Part shown: in pieces, positions 17,050 to 23,543 of the stretch
Layout of the letters: each line of letters begins with the position of its first letter
Position numbering within the stretch: the first letter of the stretch is position 1
Source: a virus
Virus record (IMG/VR): IMGVR_UViG_3300021957_000098
Span: 1-40,897 of that record
Strand: one strand, 5' to 3'
Length of the DNA: 40,897 nt
Made by a program: the position numbers and the translations under genes
The notes under the pieces: generated by a model
What the model was told of the DNA's origin: nothing
The model's database searches: none
What the model saw: the letters and a program-made list of their open reading frames with translations, nothing else

Positions 17050-18375
17050 TTAGAAACCAAATCCGCGCTTAACGGCTTTAGTTCCTGCTCTAATTGGATA
17101 CAGATATTCTACTGCATAACGCAGGGCATCTGTCCAATGTTCAACACCTTCCTTTTTGTCAATCGTAGCACTATCTGGATTAGACTCTATCCACTGTGTA
17201 CGCTCTAGAGACCTTATTGTATTAACACATTTAGGGTTTATAAACATGTCAATATCACCATTGGCGTTTTTAAACTTTTTATTTACAGCTGCTACTGAGT
17301 CTACAATCGGTGGAGCTTTGCTATGTGCTCTGGTGACGATCTTGTTTGTCTCTAGGATTTTAAAATCGGTAACACCGACAGCAGCTGAAGTTTTTCTCGC
17401 CCTCCCAGAAGGATCGGGATAGCTAATGATGCGATGACCATTATACTTTTCCGTAAGCGCCCTTGCTAGGGTTTCAGTATCAGGGTGGCCTTGCATTTCA
17501 TCTAAGATGTGAATTTGGCTACCCCTAATTGCGAAGATAACTGATGCCATTATACCGACATTAAAGTCGATAGCTACATGAACATCTTCTCCGTCTTGGA
17601 ATGAAGGAAGTGTTTTGTCTATATGATCTTTTCTGTTAAATGTATAAAATACATTAGTACCAGAGTCTTCGAAGCTTGCAGTATACTCTCTGGAAAACTT
17701 TAAAGGATCAAGGGTTAGTTTTACTCTCTCAATTTCGTCCTCATCAAGGAAAGGAGAGTCATGATATGTATAAGTATAACTTTTCCAATCGTCATCAGAA
17801 TCTTGTCTGTTGTACATTTCGTAAAAATAATCATAGCCTCTAGGAGTGCTAATAATAAGCGCTCTACCAGCATTAGCATTAAACTTTTTGGAATTCATTG
17901 GAGACCAACGGGTGCTCACACAAGGCTGTATAATAGACTCCCAAGACTCTTTGAGATTCATACCTGCACCTTTCCAAGAAGTAACCTCATCGGCTACTAC
18001 AAAGTATTGACCCGTACCTCGCATACGTTGTGATGCTTCATAAGACCAAAGCTTTAATTGAACATTATTTGGAAACCAAAACTGCCCTGCTGCTTTAGAT
18101 GCCTTATCAGCGAAATCTTCCATCCCTAGTTGCCAAGCTATCAGCGGATAATAAATATCTACTGCTTGGCTGTAAGTAGGGGCAATAAGTGCCACATTCT
18201 TGTTAGGTACGCTCTCATCTAAATTCATTAGTTCTTGTACTGCTATGATAGCTGCTGTAGCTGCAAGATAGGACTTACCAAAGCCACGGCTAGCATTAAC
18301 CACTGCGTAGCGATTACTTTTATTTATAAATAAATCTCTAATAACTTCTGACTGTTTCTCATGTAACTCTATCAT
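17050..18375 (-). CDS. terL: Terminase large subunit (DNA packaging ATPase/nuclease)
   Basis: The 441-residue protein has a terminase-type Walker A, SRGFGKS (29-35), and Walker B with catalytic Glu in YFVVADE (Asp129, Glu130). The C-terminal RNase H-like nuclease shows Asp270 (VAIDFNVG), Asp321 (SYPDPSG) and Asp416 (HWTDALRY). It cuts concatemeric DNA and pumps it into the prohead with ATP. Length is normal. Ribosome site AAAGGC. The TerS-like gene is 1.7 kb upstream rather than adjacent, with membrane and basic proteins between. Confidence 0.95.
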   Translation of the reverse strand: MIELHEKQSEVIRDLFINKSNRYAVVNASRGFGKSYLAATAAIIAVQELMNLDESVPNKNVALIAPTYSQAVDIYYPLIAWQLGMEDFADKASKAAGQFWFPNNVQLKLWSYEASQRMRGTGQYFVVADEVTSWKGAGMNLKESWESIIQPCVSTRWSPMNSKKFNANAGRALIISTPRGYDYFYEMYNRQDSDDDWKSYTYTYHDSPFLDEDEIERVKLTLDPLKFSREYTASFEDSGTNVFYTFNRKDHIDKTLPSFQDGEDVHVAIDFNVGIMASVIFAIRGSQIHILDEMQGHPDTETLARALTEKYNGHRIISYPDPSGRARKTSAAVGVTDFKILETNKIVTRAHSKAPPIVDSVAAVNKKFKNANGDIDMFINPKCVNTIRSLERTQWIESNPDSATIDKKEGVEHWTDALRYAVEYLYPIRAGTKAVKRGFGF

Positions 18376-18384
18376 ACTAAGCCT

Positions 18385-18633
18385 TTAAGCGACTATAAAA
18401 TCTACGATTTGACCTGTCGGTGTTCGTAGTTTGTTTGGGTTTGGATTGTACGCATATCTCTGATTGACTAGTTTTAAATCTTCTACAGGAGTATCTGGAG
18501 TAATTCTATTAGGTTCTCTGATTGCTTCCTCGTTATTTTTAGCAGACCTGTCTTTATCTGCTGATTCAAATACAGTATTGACATGAGTATTAAATGGCAT
18601 ACTAGGTAAAGGAAAATGAGACAATAAAGTCAT
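18385..18633 (-). CDS. Small protein ahead of terL, unknown
   Basis: The 82-residue protein (MTLLSHFPLPSMPFNTHVN) has a polar middle and the phrase YAYNPNPNKLRTPTGQIVDFIVA. It overlaps its upstream neighbour by one base and ends 10 bases before the TerL start region. No family recognised. Confidence 0.6.
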   Translation of the reverse strand: MTLLSHFPLPSMPFNTHVNTVFESADKDRSAKNNEEAIREPNRITPDTPVEDLKLVNQRYAYNPNPNKLRTPTGQIVDFIVA

Positions 18634-19016
18634 TACTTTTTCCTTCCTAGCTTCTTTTTGATCTTTTTGGGTTGTTGAGACGTCTTCTTTCCTTTGGCAA
18701 GATCAGCTCGCTTTTTTCTTGTTGTGGCGGCATACTGTGCTTTGGTAAGTTTCTCACGATCCCTTTTAGGAAGATAACGCTCACCAGTAGCATTCTTACC
18801 ACTGATGCTATTCTTGCCACTTTTAGTACCCCAATCTTGCTTAGTCCACTTAGTCATAGACTTTTGCGCTTTAGTTTTAGAGCCAGTATATTTACCGCCT
18901 CTATCTTTATAAAGCTTAGCGGCTAGCTGCATGGCCCTAGCAGAGTGTCTCCCGCCCATACGAGAGACAGCGTCTTTCTTGGCTCTTTCCCATAAGCGAG
19001 GATTGCTTCTGCCCAT
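18633..19016 (-). CDS. Basic DUF5872-like protein
   Basis: The 127-residue, Lys-rich protein contains MTKWTKQDWGTKSGKNS, then GERYLPKRDREKL and AQYAATTRKKRADLAKGKK. This order (WT..dW.T.SGK...RYLP....L...qyaAt..KK) resembles DUF5872, a domain of unknown function seen in viral proteins. It is one of four strongly basic proteins flanking terminase. It may be a nucleic-acid-binding virion protein; inference. Confidence 0.65.
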   Translation of the reverse strand: MGRSNPRLWERAKKDAVSRMGGRHSARAMQLAAKLYKDRGGKYTGSKTKAQKSMTKWTKQDWGTKSGKNSISGKNATGERYLPKRDREKLTKAQYAATTRKKRADLAKGKKTSQQPKKIKKKLGRKK

Positions 19017-19017
19017 A

Positions 19018-19218
19018 TTACTTTTTACGCCTCGTTGCAGAAGCTTTTTGAGCTTTCCTTAAAGCCGCCATTTGAGCAGCAGTTCTTTTTTTTTTAGATC
19101 CGGAAAGATGCCCCATAGCGGCTCTTTTACCTATAGTGCGAGTAGTAATTCCCATACCTACACTTTTATTCCGAGGACGACCTCTTTTGCTTCCGTAAGT
19201 TCCTTTTCCTTGTGGCAT
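19018..19218 (-). CDS. Small highly basic protein with AT-hook-like motif
   Basis: The 66-residue protein (MPQGKGTYGSKRGRPRNKSV) contains KRGRPRNK, matching the GRP core of AT-hook DNA-binding motifs, and ends in RKAQKASATRRKK. Ribosome site AGGAG precedes the ATG. Likely DNA binding. Adjacent to the DUF5872-like gene. Confidence 0.65.
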   Translation of the reverse strand: MPQGKGTYGSKRGRPRNKSVGMGITTRTIGKRAAMGHLSGSKKKRTAAQMAALRKAQKASATRRKK

Positions 19219-19324
19219 GTTGTACTCCTACTAGTTTGTTTTGAGTTATAATTATTACTTCATCATTATCATCATAAAAAGTATAATGATATTTTCTCTT
19301 AATATATTTTATACTGTTAGCCAT
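19166..19324 (-). CDS. Small basic protein, unknown
   Basis: The 52-residue protein (MANSIKYIKRKYHYTFYDD) ends in RKRNLRKQKRSSSE. The start chosen overlaps the upstream stop; a longer form beginning at 19381 is possible. It overlaps the next gene by more than 50 bases, which is unusual and lowers confidence. Unknown function. Confidence 0.45.
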   Translation of the reverse strand: MANSIKYIKRKYHYTFYDDNDEVIIITQNKLVGVQHATRKRNLRKQKRSSSE

Positions 19325-19767
19325 ACGAAACCTGCTAAACAGCCTCCCAAGAACATTAAAAGAAATATACCTGCGCCCCACTCAATTATAGATTGCTTGA
19401 TTTCCATCTTACGAAATTCATGGTCTTTTTTTTGTTTACGAATCTTTGCTTCAATACTTAGAAGTTCTTCCCAATGTGATGGCCCATAAAGTAAACAAAT
19501 AAACTCTTTTAATTCTGCACGCATTGAATCTCTTTTCTTTTGTGCAGCAAATATTTCCATGGCTTGAGCTTCAGTACCGCCACCTAATGCTTTATACCAA
19601 GGAGGGTTGTCGCTTTGTCTCTGAGCAAAGTCTATGTCAGCCATAGCTCCAGCCCATTGAGATAATTGCCCACCCATGTCTTGTAAATCTTTGCCTACTT
19701 GAATGCCCTTTTTGATAGCGTTAAACGCAGCGGAGGCTCCAGCAATAGCAGTAATTGGATCTATCAT
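19309..19767 (-). CDS. Single-pass membrane protein in packaging/lysis region
   Basis: The 152-residue protein begins MIDPITAIAGASAAFNAIKKGIQVG, has a charged helical centre and ends with a transmembrane segment (about 129-150, AGIFLLMFLGGCLAGFVWLTV). Alanine/glycine-rich N-terminus and C-terminal anchor resemble virion-associated or lysis-region proteins of marine phages. Function unknown. Confidence 0.65.
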   Translation of the reverse strand: MIDPITAIAGASAAFNAIKKGIQVGKDLQDMGGQLSQWAGAMADIDFAQRQSDNPPWYKALGGGTEAQAMEIFAAQKKRDSMRAELKEFICLLYGPSHWEELLSIEAKIRKQKKDHEFRKMEIKQSIIEWGAGIFLLMFLGGCLAGFVWLTV

Positions 19768-19810
19768 AGTATTCCCCTAGCTGTTAGTTTTGCTATCAGG
19801 GATATATCTG

Positions 19811-20077
19811 TCATTTAATCTGTCGGTCTTTTTCCATCATAAGCCTAATGGCTTTTATATTTTCATCCATACGTACTAAAGTTAACGCTTGGGTTTGGAC
19901 TATAGTCTCTAAAGAGTCTAATCGGCCTTCTTGCCTCATTAAATCTCTTGTGTTATTTTCAATAGCATTATCTAAACTAGACACATACCATACAAGAGCT
20001 ACCGTCTGTAATAAAATAGCTAAAATAAATGTTACAGGTACGCTCTTGGAGAGATGCCATGATTCTTCATCACTCAT
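19811..20077 (-). CDS. Small membrane protein with coiled coil, holin/spanin-like
   Basis: The 88-residue protein starts MSDEESWHLSKSVPVTFIL with ribosome site AAGGAAG. One transmembrane helix (about 14-33) is followed by a heptad-like helix (DNAIENNTRDLMRQEGRLDSLETIV). The topology fits inner-membrane spanins or pinholin-like proteins, but no cognate outer-membrane lipoprotein is seen. It overlaps the TerS-like gene end. Confidence 0.6.
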   Translation of the reverse strand: MSDEESWHLSKSVPVTFILAILLQTVALVWYVSSLDNAIENNTRDLMRQEGRLDSLETIVQTQALTLVRMDENIKAIRLMMEKDRQIK

Positions 20078-20438
20078 CTTTATCTTCCTTTTTATTATCA
20101 GTAAGTAGTATTGAGATAGGTTTCTTTTCAGTAACTTCTTGCTCAATCTTGTCAGGGATCTTCTTATAGCCATAAGCCATTAAGTTATTTATGAGTGTAC
20201 CTTGAGTAGCTGTCATCTGCGCATAAGCACCAGAAGTATGTTTACCAATAGTCTCTAAATAGTCTAGCTTGGTCTGTATATCGTTATATTTTTCAACCAT
20301 CATTTCAATAGGATCAAAACCTAATTCTTCAAGCTTCTTTACAGAAGACATAGAGTTAATATTCTTAGATCCTTTAGGACGTCCAGCACCTTCTCTGCGA
20401 CCGCCCATCTGAGGTTTAGTCGGATGAGGATTTGCCAT
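20070..20438 (-). CDS. terS: Probable terminase small subunit
   Basis: The 122-residue protein carries GGRREGAGRPKGSKN near its N-terminus, a motif found in many small terminase subunits, then a helical segment (KYNDIQTKLDYLETIG) and an acidic end. Small terminases recognise phage DNA and regulate TerL. It lies upstream of TerL in the same operon. The N-terminal motif can occur in other DNA-binding proteins, so the call is probable. Confidence 0.65.
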   Translation of the reverse strand: MANPHPTKPQMGGRREGAGRPKGSKNINSMSSVKKLEELGFDPIEMMVEKYNDIQTKLDYLETIGKHTSGAYAQMTATQGTLINNLMAYGYKKIPDKIEQEVTEKKPISILLTDNKKEDKDE

Positions 20439-20449
20439 AATTTTTTCCT

Positions 20450-20527
20450 TTATGTGATAGGTAGAGGAGCATTGTCAGGAGGTAAGTTAGGAACAGGTGC
20501 GTTCTCAGGGGCTTTCGGAATTTCCAT
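20450..20527 (-). CDS. Tiny proline-rich ORF
   Basis: A 25-residue ORF, MEIPKAPENAPVPNLPPDNA..., 8 of 25 residues Pro, lies 11 bases upstream of the TerS-like gene. The ribosome site is weak (GAGAAG). It may be a leader peptide or a real small protein; support is limited. Confidence 0.35.
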   Translation of the reverse strand: MEIPKAPENAPVPNLPPDNAPLPIT

Positions 20528-20816
20528 TTTGCTTCTCTTTTCTTTTATAGATTCTTTTTCAATTGAAATTTTTTTTAACGCTTTTAAATAATTAAAAAAA
20601 TAAATAATTAATTATATGAAAACATTAAAAAGCTGTTAGTTAAAGACAATAAAATAATAACTACACTAAGGATACCAAAGTGATACTTAATAACCCCCCG
20701 AAAAGAGGTATAAGATTATACTCGGTGGGTACTATCGGGGGGCATAAAGAACATCTCTTTTCAAGTACCAATAAGAGAGTCCAAAGTATCACTTCGGTAG
20801 AACCTTAGCAAAGTTA
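20528..20816. other. Gene-free leader between the 20.8 kb promoter and the TerS operon
   Basis: No convincing coding frame. The right part (20666-20808) holds the structured RNA candidate; the left part (20528-20660) is about 80 percent A+T without a clear signal. Together they would form a long 5' untranslated leader for the packaging operon. Confidence 0.6.
20666..20808 (-). ncRNA. Candidate structured RNA with 21-bp closing helix and pseudoknot
   Basis: Helix P1 pairs 20666-20671, 20673-20676 and 20678-20688 with 20803-20808, 20796-20799 and 20784-20794: 21 pairs with two small internal loops. Inside it, CCCCCC at 20694-20699 pairs with GGGGGG at 20737-20742, and GAAAAGAG at 20700-20707 pairs with CTCTTTTC at 20755-20762. 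These two helices cross and form an H-type pseudoknot. A small hairpin (20708-20712 with 20717-20721) sits in its loop. The 20755-20762 side can instead pair locally with AAGAGA at 20773-20778, so two states are possible. The element starts nine bases downstream of a phage promoter motif. No RNA family was recognised; drawn for the minus-strand transcript. Confidence 0.6.
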
Positions 20817-20833
20817 TTCTTAAACGTCAGGTA
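20817..20833 (-). promoter_or_regulatory. Candidate phage RNA polymerase promoter before structured RNA and packaging operon
   Basis: The minus strand reads TACCTGACGTTTAAGAA, one mismatch to the 17-base consensus. It overlaps the stop codon (TGA) of the upstream small membrane protein gene and precedes the structured RNA and terminase genes. Confidence 0.65.
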
Positions 20834-20955
20834 TTTAAAAACGTTATAAAAGATCCTGCATAGTACATTGCAGCTAACCAAAAAAATCCTTTAATAGTGA
20901 AAAATAGTATAGCTAACCAGCCAATTTTTTTAATAAAAGATAATTTATTTGTCAT
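20827..20955 (-). CDS. Small membrane protein
   Basis: A 42-residue protein, MTNKLSFIKKIGWLAILFF..., with one or two hydrophobic segments. The start overlaps the end of the upstream gene, suggesting coupling. Its last codons AAT ACC TGA lie within the promoter motif. Function unknown. Confidence 0.6.
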   Translation of the reverse strand: MTNKLSFIKKIGWLAILFFTIKGFFWLAAMYYAGSFITFLNT

Positions 20956-21196
20956 TACTGTTATTCATTACAAACTCATAAAGAGTTTCAGCATTCTTTT
21001 TTATTTCATTAGGGGTGTACATAACGGGTACATATTTATCCCAAGCTTTAAGGGCTTCTTCAGTATTATCTTTGTAAAGCTCCATAGCTTTTTCTGCCAT
21101 AATCATGTTAGAACTATAAGTCTGATCCATCATGTCCTTTGCCATAGAAAGAACGTCATAACGAATTTGATAAGGGTTTTTAGTATATTTTTCCAT
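20945..21196 (-). CDS. Small helical protein, unknown
   Basis: The 83-residue protein (MEKYTKNPYQIRYDVLSMAK) has ribosome site AAAGGAAAA and is probably mainly helical (AKDMMDQTYSSNMIMAEKAM). A proposed longer start runs through a poly-T/terminator region and was not used. The style is like small phage proteins of the ...ALKAWDKYVPVMYTPNEI... type; function unknown. Confidence 0.65.
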   Translation of the reverse strand: MEKYTKNPYQIRYDVLSMAKDMMDQTYSSNMIMAEKAMELYKDNTEEALKAWDKYVPVMYTPNEIKKNAETLYEFVMNNSNDK

Positions 21197-21221
21197 AATA
21201 TTTTCCTTTGTGTGTTGTGTG

Positions 21222-21293
21222 ATAAAAAAAAAAAATAATTCCCCACACCCCTCCAACCACCCCCGAAGGAGTAGCTAGAAAGATGTGGGGAAT
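21222..21293 (-). terminator. Rho-independent terminator
   Basis: A 10-bp stem (21238-21247 with 21284-21293), with an inner 4-bp stem (21251-21254 with 21268-21271), is followed on the minus transcript by a run of mostly T at 21222-21235. It ends transcription of the nrd/grx/tRNA block. Confidence 0.8.
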
Positions 21294-21295
21294 AA

Positions 21296-21397
21296 TTAGA
21301 AGGCTAAGTTAGCAAGAACAACTCCTATAACTATACCAACAATAATTGATTTTTTATTTTCTAATAGCAAGTTAGTAAGTTCTTTAATTTTATTCAT
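21296..21397 (-). CDS. Very small membrane protein
   Basis: A 33-residue protein, MNKIKELTNLLLENKK..., with a transmembrane helix at the end (SIIVGIVIGVVLANLAF). Ribosome site AGGAGAA is placed well. It lies between tRNA-Arg and the terminator. Function unknown. Confidence 0.6.
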   Translation of the reverse strand: MNKIKELTNLLLENKKSIIVGIVIGVVLANLAF

Positions 21398-21419
21398 AGT
21401 ATTCTCCTAAATTTTTTAT

Positions 21420-21496
21420 TGGTGATCTCTGCAGGATTCGAACCTGCGACCTAGTGCTTAGAAGGCACTTGCTCTATCCAGCTGAGCTAAGAGACC
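21420..21496 (-). tRNA. tRNA-Arg(UCU)
   Basis: Full cloverleaf on the minus strand: acceptor GGTCTCT/AGAGATC (one G-U pair), D arm with TTAGCTCAGCTGGATAGAGC, anticodon loop CTTCTAA giving UCU, T arm GCAGGTTCGAATCCTGC, and an encoded 3' ACCA. It reads AGA arginine codons, which may be common in this AT-rich phage. Confidence 0.97.
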
Positions 21497-21498
21497 TT

Positions 21499-21708
21499 TT
21501 AAGGGATAAAACCTTCTATACCATTTATTTCACCAGTATATTGTGAGTGGTAATCATCCCAAACTAAATCATATTCTTTATTCTTATATTCAACAGTCAT
21601 TATATCACTAAACATAGCTTCTTTTGTTTTTTTAAGTTCAACAAAGCTTACTAAAATATGACTTTTAAGTTGGTTATAAGGAAAAAAAGTTTCAACATAA
21701 CTATTCAT
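21499..21708 (-). CDS. Small protein, unknown
   Basis: The 69-residue acidic protein (MNSYVETFFPYNQLKSHILV) ends YTGEINGIEGFIP. No family recognised. It overlaps the upstream gene by one base and ends three bases before the tRNA. Confidence 0.6.
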   Translation of the reverse strand: MNSYVETFFPYNQLKSHILVSFVELKKTKEAMFSDIMTVEYKNKEYDLVWDDYHSQYTGEINGIEGFIP

Positions 21709-22115
21709 TACATGTTTTCTAACATTAATAAGTTAACACTATAGGGGTTAGGTCTTTCAGAAACCTTTTCCCAACAGTCTTTAGCTACAAGAATAACATC
21801 TACTATAGGTTGTTCGATAAATCCAGACTCTGGGTAAACATTCCAGCGATACATAGAAAAACTTCTTTGACCAAACAACCTATTAGAGTTATCTAACCTA
21901 GACCTGTTACTGTCAGTTACATGGAAACTAATTTCTGGGTTTTCCCACAAGTGATTTATAATTTCTATTGTAAAGTTATCTAATCCATAAATACCTATTG
22001 AGTCTATATCTTTAAACTTTTTTAAAAAATCTTGTCTAGCAGATTTAGGATTATGTTTAAGTTTTATTTTAGTAGGAGGTCTTCCACGAGGTTTACCTGC
22101 TAGTTTTTTAGTCAT
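21708..22115 (-). CDS. Unknown protein with AT-hook-like N-terminus
   Basis: The 135-residue protein begins with GKPRGRPPTK, an AT-hook-like element, followed by a mixed alpha/beta part (DSIGIYGLDNFTIEIINHLW, VDVILVAKDCW). It may bind DNA. It overlaps the glutaredoxin gene by eight bases. Confidence 0.6.
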   Translation of the reverse strand: MTKKLAGKPRGRPPTKIKLKHNPKSARQDFLKKFKDIDSIGIYGLDNFTIEIINHLWENPEISFHVTDSNRSRLDNSNRLFGQRSFSMYRWNVYPESGFIEQPIVDVILVAKDCWEKVSERPNPYSVNLLMLENM

Positions 22116-22335
22116 CTATTAACTCCGATAAGTCTGAATAACCACCAATAACATTAATAATAACAGGTACAGTAGTCTTAGAAAGCTCATTGTTAATAAA
22201 GCTTTTCCAAGCTTCTCTTTTCTCAGGGAAAAGAGTACTAAGATTTTTATATACATATTGAGTATGGTTTCTGTCAAGTAGTTCTTTAGCCTTTTCACAC
22301 CAACCACAATCATCTTTACCAATAACATATAACAT
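22108..22335 (-). CDS. grx: Glutaredoxin
   Basis: The 75-residue protein has the thioredoxin-fold start LYVIGKDDCGWCEKAKELL with active-site CGWC (residues 10-13), a TVPVIINVIGG cis-proline block and the family's short length. It probably supplies reducing power to the phage class II ribonucleotide reductase coded about 1.2 kb upstream. Overlaps its neighbours slightly. Confidence 0.9.
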   Translation of the reverse strand: MLYVIGKDDCGWCEKAKELLDRNHTQYVYKNLSTLFPEKREAWKSFINNELSKTTVPVIINVIGGYSDLSELIDD

Positions 22336-22526
22336 TAATCGTCTATCTCTTCCTTTTCTGCGCCTTCTTCTAACACATTAAGCGTCATTTGAACAGCATC
22401 GCTAAAAATCATAAAGAAAATATCATTAAGAGATTGATCTGTATTAAAATCAAATCCACCTTCAGTGTAAGTGCTAAACATATCTTCTACAAGATTTTCT
22501 AAATTTTCAGTATCTTTATCTGTCAT
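22335..22526 (-). CDS. Small acidic protein, unknown
   Basis: The 63-residue protein is strongly acidic (MTDKDTENLENLVEDMFSTY) and probably helical. One-base overlaps on both sides place it in the same operon as glutaredoxin and DUF1127. No family recognised. Confidence 0.6.
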   Translation of the reverse strand: MTDKDTENLENLVEDMFSTYTEGGFDFNTDQSLNDIFFMIFSDAVQMTLNVLEEGAEKEEIDD

Positions 22527-22720
22527 TATCCTCGACCTTTCATAGTCTTATCTTCTTCTAACCATATTAAGCGATCAATGTCGCCTCGTGAAATACCAAT
22601 ATCTTTTAATTCTTTATCAGTAAGTTTATTAAGTTGTTTGATTGTCTCTCTATGCATCCTTCTAGTTGCAAGATAGTTCCAATACCGAATAAACCAATTT
22701 TCTTTAAGTAGACTTATCAT
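22526..22720 (-). CDS. DUF1127 family protein
   Basis: The 64-residue protein ends with the DUF1127 signature: LATRRMHRETIKQLNKL followed by DKELKDIGISRGDID. Such small Arg-rich proteins are common in alphaproteobacteria, where some affect phosphate metabolism and RNA turnover. A phage copy may act on host regulation and hints at an alphaproteobacterial host. Confidence 0.85.
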   Translation of the reverse strand: MISLLKENWFIRYWNYLATRRMHRETIKQLNKLTDKELKDIGISRGDIDRLIWLEEDKTMKGRG

Positions 22721-22901
22721 TCTCTTTTCCTAAACTAATACACTTATAAAAAGGAACTACTTCCCCTTTACCCTCATAATATTTTATCCCTTCTGCAAGA
22801 ACTTGATAACAAGCTTCTTCTTTTTTAAATATAAGTTGATGAGCTATAGGGTTACAAACCTTCGTCTCAAGGCTACAGTGTACTAATAATGCAATAAACA
22901 T
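22704..22901 (-). CDS. Small protein with hydrophobic N-terminus, unknown
   Basis: The 65-residue protein begins MFIALLVHCSLETKVCNPIA and has four Cys, possibly exported. No signal-peptidase site is clear. It overlaps the DUF1127 gene by 17 bases. Confidence 0.5.
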   Translation of the reverse strand: MFIALLVHCSLETKVCNPIAHQLIFKKEEACYQVLAEGIKYYEGKGEVVPFYKCISLGKENDKST

Positions 22902-23134
22902 TATTCTTTCTGAATCTTAATTGCACAAGCTATAAGCATTTCTAAGACCTCCTCTAGCTCAATATTACTAACAGATAATTCAGGTTTATTCTCATCACTT
23001 AAGGTAATAAGCACTGCTCCGTTTTCAAAAACTTCATCACAGATATCCATAACATAGCTATGGTTCTCAAATGACTTGTCAATAGTTGGTTTGTTTTTTT
23101 CTTTAAATTCATTAAAGTTTATAACATCACTCAT
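22901..23134 (-). CDS. Small acidic protein, unknown
   Basis: The 77-residue protein (MSDVINFNEFKEKNKPTIDK) has a C-terminal helix (LEEVLEMLIACAIKIQKE). It overlaps the upstream membrane protein gene as ATGA. Function unknown. Confidence 0.6.
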   Translation of the reverse strand: MSDVINFNEFKEKNKPTIDKSFENHSYVMDICDEVFENGAVLITLSDENKPELSVSNIELEEVLEMLIACAIKIQKE

Positions 23135-23247
23135 AACAGTATACCCACTTCAAGCCACTTTAAAATACTCAACCCTACATAAACTGTAACAGTTGCACTT
23201 ATTGCATAGCCAAGTAGTAATCCAACAATTTTACCGAAAGTTTCCAT
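23131..23247 (-). CDS. Small membrane protein
   Basis: A 38-residue protein, METFGKIVGLLLGYAISATV..., mostly hydrophobic. It starts five bases after the DUF1289-like gene and overlaps the following gene by four bases. Unknown function. Confidence 0.55.
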   Translation of the reverse strand: METFGKIVGLLLGYAISATVTVYVGLSILKWLEVGILL

Positions 23248-23251
23248 TTAT

Positions 23252-23416
23252 CTACTCTCTCTGTTTTATGGTTTCCATAATTTCTTTACGTTTTTCATTA
23301 GAATACGTAGTCCATAATTTAATGTCATTAAGGTGCCTACCGCAGCCTTTACAGTAAGCACCCTCTAGTTTACATTTTTTTATACAAGGTGATAGTTGTT
23401 CTTTAACGTCAGGTAT
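23252..23416 (-). CDS. DUF1289-like small cysteine protein with apparent AUA start
   Basis: The reading frame encodes SPCIKKCKLEGAYCKGCGRH then LNDIKLWTTYSNEKRKEI, a clear match to the DUF1289 pattern SPCI..C......C.GCGRt..Ei..W...s...R..i. The frame has no ATG, GTG or TTG before this domain. The only sensible start is ATA at 23416, with AAGGA seven to eight bases ahead; the alternative is a +1 frameshift from the preceding ORF. The start region lies inside the promoter motif (ATA CCT GAC GTT AAA GAA). About 54 residues. Confidence 0.6.
   Translation of the reverse strand: MPDVKEQLSPCIKKCKLEGAYCKGCGRHLNDIKLWTTYSNEKRKEIMETIKQRE
23399..23415 (-). promoter_or_regulatory. Candidate phage RNA polymerase promoter
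   Basis: The minus strand reads TACCTGACGTTAAAGAA followed by CAA, an exact match to the consensus. It lies after the ribonucleotide reductase gene and before the DUF1289/DUF1127/glutaredoxin/tRNA block. It also gives the TGA stop of the preceding small ORF. If transcription begins near its downstream end, the AUA start of the DUF1289 frame would not be on this transcript, only on read-through RNA. Confidence 0.65.
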
Positions 23417-23540
23417 TTTTCTTTCCTTGTCTACTAGTATTTTTGTGTTTAAAAAAAGTAATAGTATTTAAACCAGTGTTAATTGTTACCATAACTAATA
23501 TCCACCACTGCCACCAAACTAAACCGCCAACACTTAACAT
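23409..23540 (-). CDS. Small membrane protein after ribonucleotide reductase
   Basis: A 43-residue protein, MLSVGGLVWWQWWILVMVTI..., with one Trp-rich transmembrane segment and a basic tail, ending AAT ACC TGA inside the promoter motif. Starts three bases after the nrdJ stop. Unknown function. Confidence 0.55.
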   Translation of the reverse strand: MLSVGGLVWWQWWILVMVTINTGLNTITFFKHKNTSRQGKKNT

Positions 23541-23543
23541 AAT

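Noticed and set aside
20897-21238. Plus-strand frame of about 113 codons near 21 kb
   Set aside because: It is opposite two minus-strand genes with good starts and has no ribosome site; its sequence is Phe/Ile-rich as expected for antisense of AT-rich coding DNA.
21420-21496. tRNA as an attachment site of an integrated prophage
   Set aside because: No integrase, repressor or duplicated tRNA end is visible, and the tRNA is complete inside a phage operon.
23252-23416. The cysteine-rich small protein as a phage ferredoxin for the bilin reductase
   Set aside because: The cysteine spacing and the following W/R pattern match DUF1289, not 2Fe-2S or 4Fe-4S ferredoxins.
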